From the NCBI GenBank assembly GCA_020055645.1, contig CM034546.1, positions 47,244,001 through 47,308,000 of the forward strand: DNA of 64,000 bases. The letters run 5' to 3'. The notes under the pieces are model-generated. The model did not search any database and was not told the DNA's origin. It saw nothing but the letters and a program-made list of their open reading frames with translations. The DNA comes from Tomocerus qinae. Its lineage: Eukaryota > Arthropoda > Collembola > Entomobryomorpha > Tomoceridae. Made by a program: the position numbers and the translations under genes. Below are positions 22,551 to 33,782 of the stretch, piece by piece (within the stretch, counting starts at the first letter, position 1; the number at the start of each line of letters is the position of its first letter).

Positions 22551-23190
22551 TGGCTCGGGACACCGAAAACTTTCAAACAACTTTCTTGCCACAGTCGTAG
22601 ATAATGAACCTACTATTTATGTACAAATTCTTGGTCAGCAATTTTTAGCTTACCTAGACTCATGTTCCTCCGTCAGTCTTGCCGGTGATAAATTAATATC
22701 ATTATTAAAAGAGAGAAAAATAGTAACTAAAACTCTCGCCAAACAAATTAACTTTTTAGTAGGCGGATGTTCTTCAGCTGAAACAGCGAATGTCACTATC
22801 AATTACCCATCCGGTAAACGAAAGCAAACTCTCACTTTACTACCTGGCATGCGAAAAGAAATTTTACTGGGAAGAGATTTTCTCGGACCCACATTAATTG
22901 GAATACACGTAGGTTTAGGTGGATGGACTGTCGGTCTTGAAAGACAAAAACTCATTCCTTTTGTAAAAGCCAATGAAACTGTACATAATAGTTCCGTTTC
23001 ATGTAATACCTCCACCCTACTTAAGTCACCACAAGCTGACAAAAAACTAAATCCCAATTCAGACTCTACAATGAAAATGTCGCTAAAAACCCTCCTGTTG
23101 ACTGCGATAAAATATATCAGTCTACTAATTCATGCGAAAAATGTGATAAACATTCTGAGTCTACTTATCATACTCCTGCTTCCATCTTAG
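22550..23190 (+). pseudogene. Protease ORF, unit 3, frameshifted near its start
   Basis: The TGATG start is kept, but an A run near 22568 is one A shorter than in units 1 and 2, so the frame fails within the first ten codons. Downstream the protease frame is open again to 23190 and encodes the same motifs. From about 22785 onward it matches unit 1, not unit 2. Confidence 0.8.
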
Positions 23191-26033
23191 CAGAAGTAGC
23201 AAGCGAAATAACTTATGATGTTTTTCATATCGATGTTGTTAGTCAACAGAGAAAGGAATTACCTGAAAGCTTAAAGCCACCTTCTCACCTTAGTCCTACT
23301 CAACAAGAACAACTTTCAGCAGTTATTGAAAAGTACCTGCCTATGTTTAGTAAAAAGCCGGGACTATGCACATTATTCGAACATGTCATTGAAACAGTAG
23401 ACTGCAGGCCAATTAAATCACATCCACGTCCAATGACTCCGGGGAAAAGGAAAGCATTTGATGAAGTTATGGACGAGCTCATAAAATACGATATTATCGA
23501 ACCTTCGAATAGTCCATGGTCTTCTAACGCATTCCTCACTCCAAAGCCAAATGGCCAGCATAGATTTGTTGCAAATCTCAAAGCTGTCAATTCAGTCACA
23601 ATTCCTGATGCATATTGCTTTCCTAGGAGTGACGATATGGTAACATTTATCGGTCCATGCCTATATTTTTCTACCTTTGATCTAATTAAAGGATTCTATC
23701 AATTTTTGATTAAACGTACACATAGGTGGAAAACAGCTTTTAATAGTCCGAGAGGCCTATACCAATTCAAACGTATGGCAATGGGATTACGTAATTCCCC
23801 AGCCACATTTCAAAGAGCTATGGATGTCATTCTAGGCGATCTTAAGTGGAAGATTTGCGTAGTTTATTTTGATGATATTTTGATATTTTCTCGAACTTTT
23901 GAAGAACACCTCCTACATATTGACATGGTATTAAGTAAAATTCAAGCTGCTGGGCTTAACATTAACCCAGAAAAAGTACAATTATGTACAACTTCCTTTA
24001 AATTTCTTGGGTTCATTATCGAACACGGGCAATGTCACCCCGATCCCGAGAAAGTTGTAAAAATAAAGAACTACCCAGTACCACGTAAAGCAAAGGACAT
24101 ACAGAGATTTTTAGGTTTAGTTGGATTTTATCGAAGATTCATTCCAGATTATGCCAAATATTCTAAATGTCTCACTAGGTTAGTAAAGAAAGATGTTACT
24201 TTCGAGTGGAATTCAGAGACACAAGCTTCATTTGACTTCTTCACGAATGCACTTTCTAATTTGACTACTTTGCGTTTACCAGACTTAAACTTACCTTTTA
24301 TCATCCAAACGGATGCGAGCAAAGAAGCTATAGGTGCAGTGCTACTACAAGAACACGAAGGCATTCGCTACCCATTATGGTTTGCTAGTAGAACTTTGAA
24401 AGATTGTGAGACTAGATACTCTAGTCCCGAAAAAGAGTGTCTTGGAGTAATATGGGCTATAAACAAATTCAAAGGATTCGTAGAATATACAAGGTTTATA
24501 GTAGAAACAGATCACCAGGCTCTCATTTGGCTTCGTAATTTTAAGGATCCTACCGGCAGAATAGCTCACTGGTTCATGGAGCTGCAGGGCTATGATTTCG
24601 AAGTAAGATATCGAAAAGGCAGTAACAATCAAGCTGCAGATGCCATGAGCAGAATCTCCGAAGTCCATATGACAGAAATTGCAAATAAAATCACTCGCAA
24701 TAGTATGAAAGAGGCACAAGACAATGATGACTATTTATCTATACTTAAGCAATTCATAAACGAGACTCTTATTTCAGCTGACACTCCTACTTTGACTAAA
24801 CTCAAAGAACAGGCAAAACGAGCATTCATCACTGAAGATGGAATTCTTCTACGGTACGTAGGTCCTCGTGGTAAGCCATGGGAAGATGAGAGACTATATT
24901 GGAGAATTTGGATAGCTCCTTCCCAAATAAATGAAATAATAGAACTTTTTCATTCAAATGTTCTCTCAGGTCATTTAGGTATACGGAAAACCTACGGAAA
25001 GCTAGAGGATAGATTTTATTTTGCTAACTTACGAAGAGAAGTCGCTAGCTACGTAAGAAATTGCATTGAGTGTCAACGCACAAAATATCCTAAAACTCCA
25101 CCGGTGCCAGCTACTTCATTCAAGGCAGAAGGTCCTTGGGATTTAGTATCTATAGATTTGATGGGTCCATACACCAAGGGTACAAAATCACATAGATACA
25201 TTTTAGTAGTCGTATGCTACTTTACAAAATTCGTTGAGATTTTCGCTTTGAAAGATGCAAAGGCAGATATTATAGTTAAAAAGCTATGGAAAGTATTCTG
25301 CCGTTGGGGAGTACCTAGGTACATAATATCGGATAATGGTAGTCAATTTGGATCTAACATATATTTAGATTGGTGCAGTATGTTAAATATCAAGACTTTT
25401 CACATTTCTCCATATCATGCTCAAGCCAATTTAACTGAAAGGTATAACCAAACCATAAAAAGCATGATTGTGGCTAATATAGAGAAATGCAAGGAATGGG
25501 ATAAAAATCTTCATGAGATTAGTTTTGCTCTACGCACTAGCATTAACGATAGTACAGGATTCACTCCCGCATACCTTAATACAGGTAGAGAATTTCGCAA
25601 TCCCTTTGATAACATCCTTGATTTAAATTTATCTCATTGTAAAGAAACAAAGGAAAGAGGAAAGCGAATAAATGCAATTCAAAGTATAGCCAGAGATATT
25701 TTGACTAAGAATCAAGAAAATTATTTGCGTTACTACAATAGAGGAACTAAGGCACGTACATTTAATGTGGGCGATCTTGTGTGGTATCGTGCACATTATT
25801 TAAGTGATGCAAGTAAAGGTATTACCGCCAGCCTTATGGGAAAAAGAGAAGGCCCTTATGAGGTAACTAAAGTTGTATCAACCAACGTATACAATTTGAT
25901 TTCTCGAAAGGATGGTCAGGTAATTAATAAAGTACACATAAATGACATGTCTCCCTATCTAACAGCCAACGGTCATGCAGAGACATCCCAAAATTGTGAC
26001 AACTCCAGTTCCATGGGCGCACCGCCCCTCTGA
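23040..26033 (+). CDS. pol (RT-RNaseH-integrase), unit 3, intact
   Basis: Open for 997 codons from just after an in-frame stop at 23037. The part from ATG 23343 is 896 residues and essentially the same as unit 2, with RT YFDD, the RNase H acidic residues, the integrase zinc region, DDE residues and GPY module. The upstream overlap with the protease ORF has the unit 1 frame relation. Confidence 0.92.
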   Translation, partial: QKTKSQFRLYNENVAKNPPVDCDKIYQSTNSCEKCDKHSESTYHTPASILAEVASEITYDVFHIDVVSQQRKELPESLKPPSHLSPTQQEQLSAVIEKYLPMFSKKPGLCTLFEHVIETVDCRPIKSHPRPMTPGKRKAFDEVMDELIKYDIIEPSNSPWSSNAFLTPKPNGQHRFVANLKAVNSVTIPDAYCFPRSDDMVTFIGPCLYFSTFDLIKGFYQFLIKRTHRWKTAFNSPRGLYQFKRMAMGLRNSPATFQRAMDVILGDLKWKICVVYFDDILIFSRTFEEHLLHIDMVLSKIQAAGLNINPEKVQLCTTSFKFLGFIIEHGQCHPDPEKVVKIKNYPVPRKAKDIQRFLGLVGFYRRFIPDYAKYSKCLTRLVKKDVTFEWNSETQASFDFFTNALSNLTTLRLPDLNLPFIIQTDASKEAIGAVLLQEHEGIRYPLWFASRTLKDCETRYSSPEKECLGVIWAINKFKGFVEYTRFIVETDHQALIWLRNFKDPTGRIAHWFMELQGYDFEVRYRKGSNNQAADAMSRISEVHMTEIANKITRNSMKEAQDNDDYLSILKQFINETLISADTPTLTKLKEQAKRAFITEDGILLRYVGPRGKPWEDERLYWRIWIAPSQINEIIELFHSNVLSGHLGIRKTYGKLEDRFYFANLRREVASYVRNCIECQRTKYPKTPPVPATSFKAEGPWDLVSIDLMGPYTKGTKSHRYILVVVCYFTKFVEIFALKDAKADIIVKKLWKVFCRWGVPRYIISDNGSQFGSNIYLDWCSMLNIKTFHISPYHAQANLTERYNQTIKSMIVANIEKCKEWDKNLHEISFALRTSINDSTGFTPAYLNTGREFRNPFDNILDLNLSHCKETKERGKRINAIQSIARDILTKNQENYLRYYNRGTKARTFNVGDLVWYRAHYLSDASKGITASLMGKREGPYEVTKVVSTNVYNLISRKDGQVINKVHINDMSPYLTANGHAETSQNCDNSSSMGAPPL

Positions 26034-26946
26034 ACGTTACAGCCCATACTCGTCTCCATTTTTCACGCGTCCAAAAATACCACTAACCCAGCAAGAGATG
26101 AAAAGAGTCTATGAAAATCGACACTTTGACATGCAGCAAAGTTCGCCACTCGCTCGTCTTGAACATGACTACAATTACCGTGAAATTGGAGAAAGACAAC
26201 CCACAACTAATCATACACCTGTAAATACAATCAAACCAAGATCTGAACCATTGAGATACCGTGTACAGCATGTATCAGTTCAAACAGCAACTCCTGAGTA
26301 TGTCAAAGAAGTTACCAAATTCGGACGTATTTCTGGACTACAGATCGAGAGACTGAAAGACAAAGCGAGAGATAGAGGCGTTAAACATCCGAGATTTGTG
26401 GTTGATCAAGGAGTCCTAGCTAGTGAAACAGATGTCCCACCCAACCCAGAAGAAGATGACATGCCATGGATTCCTAAAAGTCTTATCGTCTCCGCACACT
26501 TCCAGCCTCAACGAAGAATAGTTACCCTCCACAACAATGTAGCAGAGCCCACTGAAAAGAAAATTAATTCTTATATTCCCTACGAACCTCCTAAGTCCAC
26601 TCTAATGTCAAAAGAACATTTCTTACGAATTTCTTATGACATAAAACCCAAACTAATTCGCAAAATCAGACCCCAAAAATCGAGTTTAACCGAGTTGGAG
26701 CAGAGACAAATCAAACTCCGACAAGAAATCAGAAAAACTAAATTGGAATTGGCAAAGGTCATGACCAATGCAAAAGTAACGAAGAAAGTGAAAAATTCCG
26801 GGTTCACTCCTGTTACACGTTCCACTAGTGTTACCACACCCAAAAAGTACAAAAGAATTCGAGTACTCCAGATGAAGCTTATTCACCTTCCAAACCCGAG
26901 ATTACCTCTAATAGTCCCGAAGATGCTGCAGAATCTCTCCTACTAG
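25975..26946 (+). CDS. Third ORF, unit 3, altered C-terminus
   Basis: 323 residues with the same frame-changing G-run difference near 26863 as unit 1; otherwise as described for unit 2. Confidence 0.75.
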   Translation: MQRHPKIVTTPVPWAHRPSERYSPYSSPFFTRPKIPLTQQEMKRVYENRHFDMQQSSPLARLEHDYNYREIGERQPTTNHTPVNTIKPRSEPLRYRVQHVSVQTATPEYVKEVTKFGRISGLQIERLKDKARDRGVKHPRFVVDQGVLASETDVPPNPEEDDMPWIPKSLIVSAHFQPQRRIVTLHNNVAEPTEKKINSYIPYEPPKSTLMSKEHFLRISYDIKPKLIRKIRPQKSSLTELEQRQIKLRQEIRKTKLELAKVMTNAKVTKKVKNSGFTPVTRSTSVTTPKKYKRIRVLQMKLIHLPNPRLPLIVPKMLQNLSY

Positions 26947-27186
26947 CTGGCGAGATAACTGATGAAGATATTTCAGTCACGACTGAACAAATGCATCTGG
27001 GTGACTCTGAATAGTTCTCTTGTATCATTTAAAATTTCATTTTCATTTATTTTTGAGTATTCACATTAGTGCGTACTATATCTAATTATCTTTACAAATT
27101 AATTTCAATTAATCAAATGAAAGGGTTAAATTGTTGTGTGTGTTTTGCCGTTATCTCAATAAATTAAGAGTAACGACAAGATTAAC

Positions 27187-27196
27187 GGGGAGGGGA
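27187..27196 (+). other. Polypurine tract, unit 3
   Basis: GGGGAGGGGA one base before LTR4. Confidence 0.8.
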
Positions 27197-27197
27197 T

Positions 27198-28555
27198 TGT
27201 GAAGTCTCAAAAAGACGTTCACGTACTCGAAAGGCTCGGTTGCATAAGATGTAAATCAGACTCCATCAGCATATCTTAGATTGGCTCGTATAGGTAGAAA
27301 TGCTTCTAGATTTAAGGAATTATCGGCTAACAATTACTTATGCATCTCCAGTAATTCGTATGCAACTTCCCTAATTTCCTATTCATTTTCCAGTCCATGG
27401 TCGGTTCTTGAACTTACCTACAATGTCAATGTGATTTGATAAAAAGGCAAACCGATCGGTCCAGCTCTCATTATTAATCTCAACTTTGTTCCAAACACAT
27501 CCATTCATTTATTATATATTATTATTATTTTCAGTTTACTTTATTTCATTTAAGTTTTATTTTTGACTGCACTGTTGATTATTCCAGTCCAGTCACTTAC
27601 TTAAAGTATCACTTTCAACTGAATTGTAATTCAATTCAGGCAAAGATTCACTTTAGTAGTTAATTTTATTTCAAAGTTATACTTTTACTAAAAAGTACGG
27701 TGCTACAATTTGCCAGCCAGACCTTCCCAATTCGTACGAGTTTCTCCGAAGAAGGAAGACCAGACCAGCAATACGGATCCACGCACAATAAAAAACAGGT
27801 TCCATTAATAAAATAAATATTTCCCTTAATAGCTTTGCTTAACCCAAGCCAAGCTCATTATCTCTGCAATTAATTGCCGAGACATTCGCTTTACTTTGGT
27901 CAAGCCAGTTATCCCTTAAACGGGCATTTGCACTGATCTCCGTGCGTATTATCCATTCGCCCCAATTGGTATTAATCTTAAAATTGGTATTATTATTATT
28001 GGTATTCTTGTATTTCTAAATTCTAAGTGTATTCGTAAATTATTGGCTTAAGAAGTGAAATTATACACACTAAACACGGATTACTTACTAGTCGTAAGCT
28101 CCGCAGGCATTGGTATAAAATAATTGGTATACATACAAAAACATAAAACTGTGGTGTGTTGATAATATTACTCTAATATTATATTATATAATCTATAATA
28201 AATCTACCTTTCGAGAAATCAAAGAGTAACAATCATAAGAGCCAGTTCATCTAGGGTTTTGAGCCTAACCAATCCGAGTACATTTCTCCCTCGTTATTCT
28301 TGTCAGTATTTTCTAAACTACATTCTATTTTGTGTGCACTGTGTAAAATCATTTCATTCTCTCATAAACTAAATTACAGATTTAGGGATACTGTATTTGA
28401 GAGTAGAAGTGCCATCAAAGAATCAGTAGAACTATTTTAGATAGCGATCTACAGTTTTTGTGGTTTATTATTCGCATACGATTAGTATTACTAATTCTAA
28501 ATTTAAAAATACACTCTACCATATCCCTACACTAAAGCTAAATAATAACCTCACA
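27198..28555 (+). repeat. LTR 4 (outer 3' LTR)
   Basis: 1358 bp, TGTGA...TCACA. The first ~80 bases hold several changes not in the other LTRs (for example ACTCGAAAGG and AAGATGTAAATC); the rest is close to LTR1. It is followed by ATTT at 28556-28559, the right target duplication. Confidence 0.93.
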
Positions 28556-28571
28556 ATTTATACATATATAC

Positions 28572-30105
28572 GTGGTAGAATGTGGTGGTTCAAAATGCAT
28601 TAGTAAAGAAAACGTGAACAGTCCAGTCCGGGAGAGACAGAAGGTGCTCATTTGTTAATATTAAGCAGAATTCCGAAAGCGAATTGCTTACAAAGGAGAA
28701 ATGCGATTGATTGAAATAATTTATTTAAGTGACCAATTGAAAACTATTACAAATACAGAGTATAGCAATATATTATCTCCCCGTCATGGTCACTCTAGGC
28801 TAGATAAGAATTAAAAAGAGGAAAGAATTATAATGGATAGTTAATAAGAATTCAATAACCTTCCGTTGAATACTTTTACCTTTCCTATTATTCCACCATT
28901 TCTAAAAATAACAATATTATGTGTATTCAAGCATTCTCTTCAGTCTGCTGACCGTTTCTCGAATACCTCCAAGTAGCAATTCAAAGTCAGTTCCGCAACT
29001 CTTAATTTGATTTGGCTCAGGAAGTAGATCTGGATTTTCCGTTCCGCCAATGCGTTGACTTTGACTAGAATAGAACATCCGATCAGTAAAGCATCTTATG
29101 TTAGTTTTTTACTGTCTGTAACTTTTTCTCGATATTTGTTTCTCTTTGTGACCGGTATTAAGTTCGGAGATGTCGATTAATGGATCACAAAACCATTTCC
29201 ATGTATTACAATTGGTTTCCTTTGTCTACCAACACAAATTGTACTCTTTCATGTGCAATACACTAAAATGCCCGTTTATATGTCCCAATATAAGCTAATA
29301 CATTGATCTAATACTGTCTCCTTTGTAATTACAATTATTTGTCTTTTGATTCAAATATTCTGTCGTTATGCATTCATTCAATGTCGTGAAATGTAGGGCG
29401 GATATTAATTTTCCTGAAATGTCTTTTAAAGTCTGTTACCTAAGATGTAGAATAAACGATGTAAGTATAAAACACTTTTTATTATGTTGAACAACTTTCC
29501 ACCAGAGTTTTGAATATGCACATAGTTGCCTGAAGTTTTCCATTTTTGCAAAAGAAAACATCCATTTTTACAGTAATCCAATGAATTGCTTAATGGACAA
29601 TAAAAACTGAACATCCTAACTCGACAAATGAAGCACCGATAAGTAATGATATAGGTTTTGATGCTTTACAACGAATTGACTAACGAATTAAGAAAATTAC
29701 GGAAATTATAACCTAGTCCTGATTTGTGACTACCAAAGAATGTTTCCAACGATGAAGAAACCAATGAATTGACATGGATGGTGAGCAAGGATACTTACTA
29801 GAATCTTTGCATAAACACAATTCCACGATTTCGTATAGAATTTCATTTGTAATCATTTTCTTTTAAGTTTGATTTCTACAATTTCATTTATAACAATTAA
29901 AAAATAACCGTAATACAGATAACGTCAATCTCTTAGATATACAATAGTGGACGATATGTAGACATTTGTCCCATAAAATATCATATCGGAACAAAAGATG
30001 CATTACATTTTGATAAACCACAATTTTGCATTTGCATTTTGCATACTTGACTAAAATTCGGTCGGTGGATTACATTATATCAGCTCGGACATATAATTAT
30101 CAGCT
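28572..30105. repeat. Segmental duplication block c, left copy; right flank of the array
   Basis: Diverged direct copy of 44673-46340 (shared TTCAAAATGCATT, CAGTCCGGGAGAG, CAGTTCCGCA, TTTGGCTCAGGAAG and GATGCATTACATTTTGATAAA). In the right copy this block directly continues block b, so the array separates two segments that are adjacent there. Only decayed minus-strand coding traces remain here. Confidence 0.75.
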
Positions 30106-30439
30106 TACGAGCTATCGCAAGGTATGGTGAACGGTTCTGGCAATAAATTTTGATAAGGAAAATAAAAAATAAAACCCTATGTGTTCAAAAAACATTGCTA
30201 AGTACGTTTTTATGGCAGCTTTACAGATGTGAATGTGGCCAGACTAACTCCAATTAACCTGAGGCGCATTTAGGTATCGCACCCGAGATTTGGACAGACA
30301 GTCAGATTTTTGCACCGTTGGATCGTCCTGTAAACCCATCGTCAACAGTTATTTGCCATATTATATAATATCTACAAGCTCACGGCTATGTAATAAATAG
30401 GTTTAGTCTGGTACGCATTGGATGCCGCGATGCAATGCC

Positions 30440-30860
30440 TAGTCGGCTTCGGTTTAAAGCACATCCGCTCACCGAAAGCGTCAACAAAGATGTTAGAAGA
30501 TAGCGTTTACTGTTTTGACAATGCTAATGTACTTCTTATATTGCCAAATTGTATTTACTATCCAAAACTAGGTTCTAATTATGTATAAACTACAATAGCA
30601 GTCTTGTAAGTGCTTTGGCTTTGCATCCTCTCCAGAGTTTGTTGTTTCATTTTGTAAGATGCCAGAAGACAGTAGGTAGATTGATATATTGAGTATTTGA
30701 GTCAAAATATATGTCATAAGGTACTTCCTTTTGTAGAATGATAAATAATACATAAACCTCCATTGATTTGTCACTCCTGTCTTCAACCTGAATCGAACTC
30801 AAACGGAGAACTATAAAACAACCGTAGGATTTTCTCAAGTTCCCACTAAGTTACACCCGA
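30440..30860. repeat. Segmental duplication block d, left copy
   Basis: Diverged direct copy of 38370-38800 (shared TTTCATTTTGTAAGATG, GTAGAATGATAAATAATACA and CATTGATTTGT). No gene is supported. Confidence 0.65.
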
Positions 30861-32196
30861 CCGTCTCATATTTATTCGCTGTTCAAAATTATACACAGAA
30901 ATGTCTTTTTTGTGTTTGAAACTTTAAAAAGTCAATTACTGAAAGTGCTTCAACATTGCTAGAAGAATTTATTGCAAATAACGGTTATTGGTAAGTTATA
31001 ATTCATTCCCGTTAAATATTTTTATGAGCTCATAAAATAATGCCATTGCCGAATTGCGAGTACTTATAAATGAATAAATATTTTTAAATGAGTTATGAAT
31101 AAACTTTAGTGAAATGGTTTAAATATTTTTGCATTCCCACTCAGCAACTATTGTACAGTATATTTATATTCTATCAACAGTTAAGCAGAGTAATAAATAG
31201 CCTATTCAAAGTACGTAAATTTGAATGATTTTGAATGGCTAAATAGGCACGGGTTTGTTAAAGAGGCATAGACGACACAATTATACCTAAGGTATCGACT
31301 GGGTTAGACATTTGCTTTGGTTCTGGTACGTTCCAGAAGTTAAGAAAGAGAAAAGAGGTCATGTAAAAGTTAGGGCAGTGGGACTTCACTTACTAAGTTA
31401 TGTACTCACTAACGAAATTCATGGAACATCGGCAGAGTAATAAAATATTCAGAATTCAGTACCCCATTTTACCTGTCTAAGATGATGCATTAAATTCAGC
31501 GTTTACAGTAGAAGTAGTATGAAGTACTGAGAGAATGAAAATCATATTTTCATTCTTATACCTCATAGCGATGTACAGTCTCATTTGCATGAACTGATAA
31601 GTCAGGCAAATGAGACTGCACTTGAACCCAGCGGTGATTGGTCTAGGCACCAAACATCGACGCTATCTTTCCCATTTAGACCCTTACCTGGACAATAATA
31701 CCTATAAGGTCCTTTTCTAATTAATGTAAGACTTATGGGAAATACTATAATATGTATTTCCTATAAGTCGAGATAACAGAGCAGTCCGCTCTTCCCAGAC
31801 ATTCAATTCTTGCACTCCAAACCATACACTTCTTTTTCGTGGCCAGTCCCACATAAAATTATTATTGCACATTCACTTTTGCTTAAAATAAACCCGGCTT
31901 CTTATTGCCAATAATATTCATTAAACAATCGTGCCTACAATCACGCTTATTCCGCATAAGGCTAAGTCAACGAAAAGGAGTAAAGAGACACATTCCATCT
32001 ACATACATACATCTCTATACACATTTCGTTGCGAGAGTACTTTCTGTCGATGTCACTAGCATAAACAACCATTTATTTGCATTTGGTCAAAACTGTAGAG
32101 TAACTCGAACTTCAGAGTAAGAATTGTGTTGCTTATTTATTGGCTCCTAAATTAAAGGAAATGCTTTGCAAAGAAAATGATACTGCTTCAACGGTG
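30861..32196. other. Non-coding stretch with three short hairpins
   Basis: No gene supported; the open frame 31905-32120 has no support. Three consecutive inverted repeats are visible: 31533-31555, 31576-31588 with 31606-31618, and 31730-31745 with 31754-31769. Confidence 0.45.
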
Positions 32197-32198
32197 TA

Positions 32199-33145
32199 GG
32201 GGAGACTGGGTATAGTGTACGAATGGGTATAGTGTACGAACTTAAGAATTTTCAAGGAACCCGTGACTTATTTCCATGTGTAAAATTTTCAAAATGCGTA
32301 GTATTTCATTGAAGGCGGCATAGCAAAAAATTGTAAAAATCCGGCTCACACACTATTTTATAAAATTAAAACTGTGTTTTCTGAGTGAAAAAACATGCAA
32401 AAGTAAAATTTCAAGGCGTCACATGATTTTGCACAGAGATCTATTTCAAAGATTTTAAAGAGTAAGAATTTTTTCACAGAGTAAACATATTCCTACAGAT
32501 GATATCCAATGTTATTTGCGACTATCATTGCAAATGTTTTCAAAACAGAAATATTTATGTCGAAAAAGTCGTAATGGGTATAGTTGACGAATATTCAATT
32601 ATCACTTATAACAGGGATATTTGTTACGATTTGAATACAATTTTGAGCCTTAAGTCATACTCACTAGTATATAAGAATGCTGCATAGGATAATTCTTGTT
32701 TTCAAAGCAGGGACTAGAAAAATATTTTGCCAAAGGTCACAAAAAGACGAAAATCCACTATATTGTTGGGAGAAAAGCAGAAAAATCGACAACTGAAGCA
32801 AAAAGGAAAATCCCTCCGTGACTGCCTCCACAAAATGGGGACCTTCAATAAAAAGAGAGACAAAATAAAATTTTTATCATTATATGGGAATAAAAATTAT
32901 TTCGTCCACTATCCCCATGGTATTCGTACACTATACCCAGTACTGGGTATAGTGTACGAAAAATGTTACCTTTCCAAAATAAAATATTGTACTTTCAAAT
33001 GTGGGACAAAAAATACTGAAAAATACGCGAACTACACATAATAACATACTCTTTACATCCAATATTTAAAATGAATTTATTTTTCTCTAAACGATTTTAT
33101 AAAATTGTCTAAACAAAAAGTTCGTACACTATCCCCAGTCTCCCC
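32199..33145. mobile_element. TA-flanked inverted-repeat element, 947 bp
   Basis: The left end GGGGAGACTGGGTATAGTGT and the right end (inverse ACACTATCCCCAGTCTCCCC) match over about 26 bp with one mismatch. TA flanks both sides (32197-32198 and 33146-33147), as in Tc1/mariner-like insertion. Further internal copies of the end motif occur at 32222-32240, about 32572-32591 and as a perfect 38-bp palindrome at 32923-32960. A 104-codon plus-strand frame at 32727-33041 has a Lys-rich start but no transposase motif I can name, so the element looks non-autonomous. Confidence 0.8.
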
Positions 33146-33782
33146 TACTAAAATACCGTGATTACTTAATAACGATTCCTGGAATTACGTTTACGTCCAA
33201 TGTCTTAGAACATGTTCTAGCAATATTTATTTATTATTTTTTAAAGCTTAAAACATTAAAGTGCTCCTATTTAAAATTAATAAAATTCGAGGTAATATTA
33301 CCTCAATTGATTGGGCAGTTCAAATAACAAATATGAAATGATTTGCTATTTTTTGATAAAATGCACACGTACATTCATTTTAGTAATTATTGTCCCTTGT
33401 CAAATAAAGCTAAACAAATAAAATACAGAAACCTTACCCAAGTGTTAAAATAGCCTCCATAGTACCTAAACTAACAGAATATATGAATTTGATTATTTTG
33501 TTTCGCCTTATAATCGAAAAACGACCGATACACATTTTACATGTTGAACAGGATTTACCAAATTTCTTGAAAATGGCTTTTTCGTGTTTAGATCCATGAG
33601 AAACTACACAGTATTTCCAGGACTCGATACATGAGGATGACGACTCAAATATCATGGAAGTCGTGAAAAGTACTATAATCCAACAAACAAACATTAAGAT
33701 GGCCCACAGTACAAAAATCAGAAAATTGACAGCTTCCATCTGAGAATGGTGCAAGATGAGCAAGTAGTTAGCTAAGTACAGT

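Larger units (their letters stand above)
2866..28555 (+). mobile_element. Tandem array of three Ty3/gypsy-like retrotransposons sharing LTRs
   Basis: Four LTRs (starts 2866, 10974, 19087, 27198) alternate with three internal regions. Neighbouring units share one LTR, giving L-I-L-I-L-I-L with periods of 8108, 8113 and 8111 bp. Each LTR begins TGTGA and ends TCACA, a perfect 5-bp terminal inversion. Only the outer boundaries carry a target duplication, ATTT at 2862-2865 and 28556-28559. One original integration followed by tandem growth is therefore the simplest history. The domain order protease-RT-RNaseH-integrase in each unit places it in the Ty3/gypsy group. Confidence 0.92.

Noticed and set aside
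32727-33041. 104-codon ORF inside the TA-flanked element as a transposase remnant
   Set aside because: Lys-rich start only; no catalytic or helix-turn-helix pattern could be recognised, and part of it is the internal palindrome.
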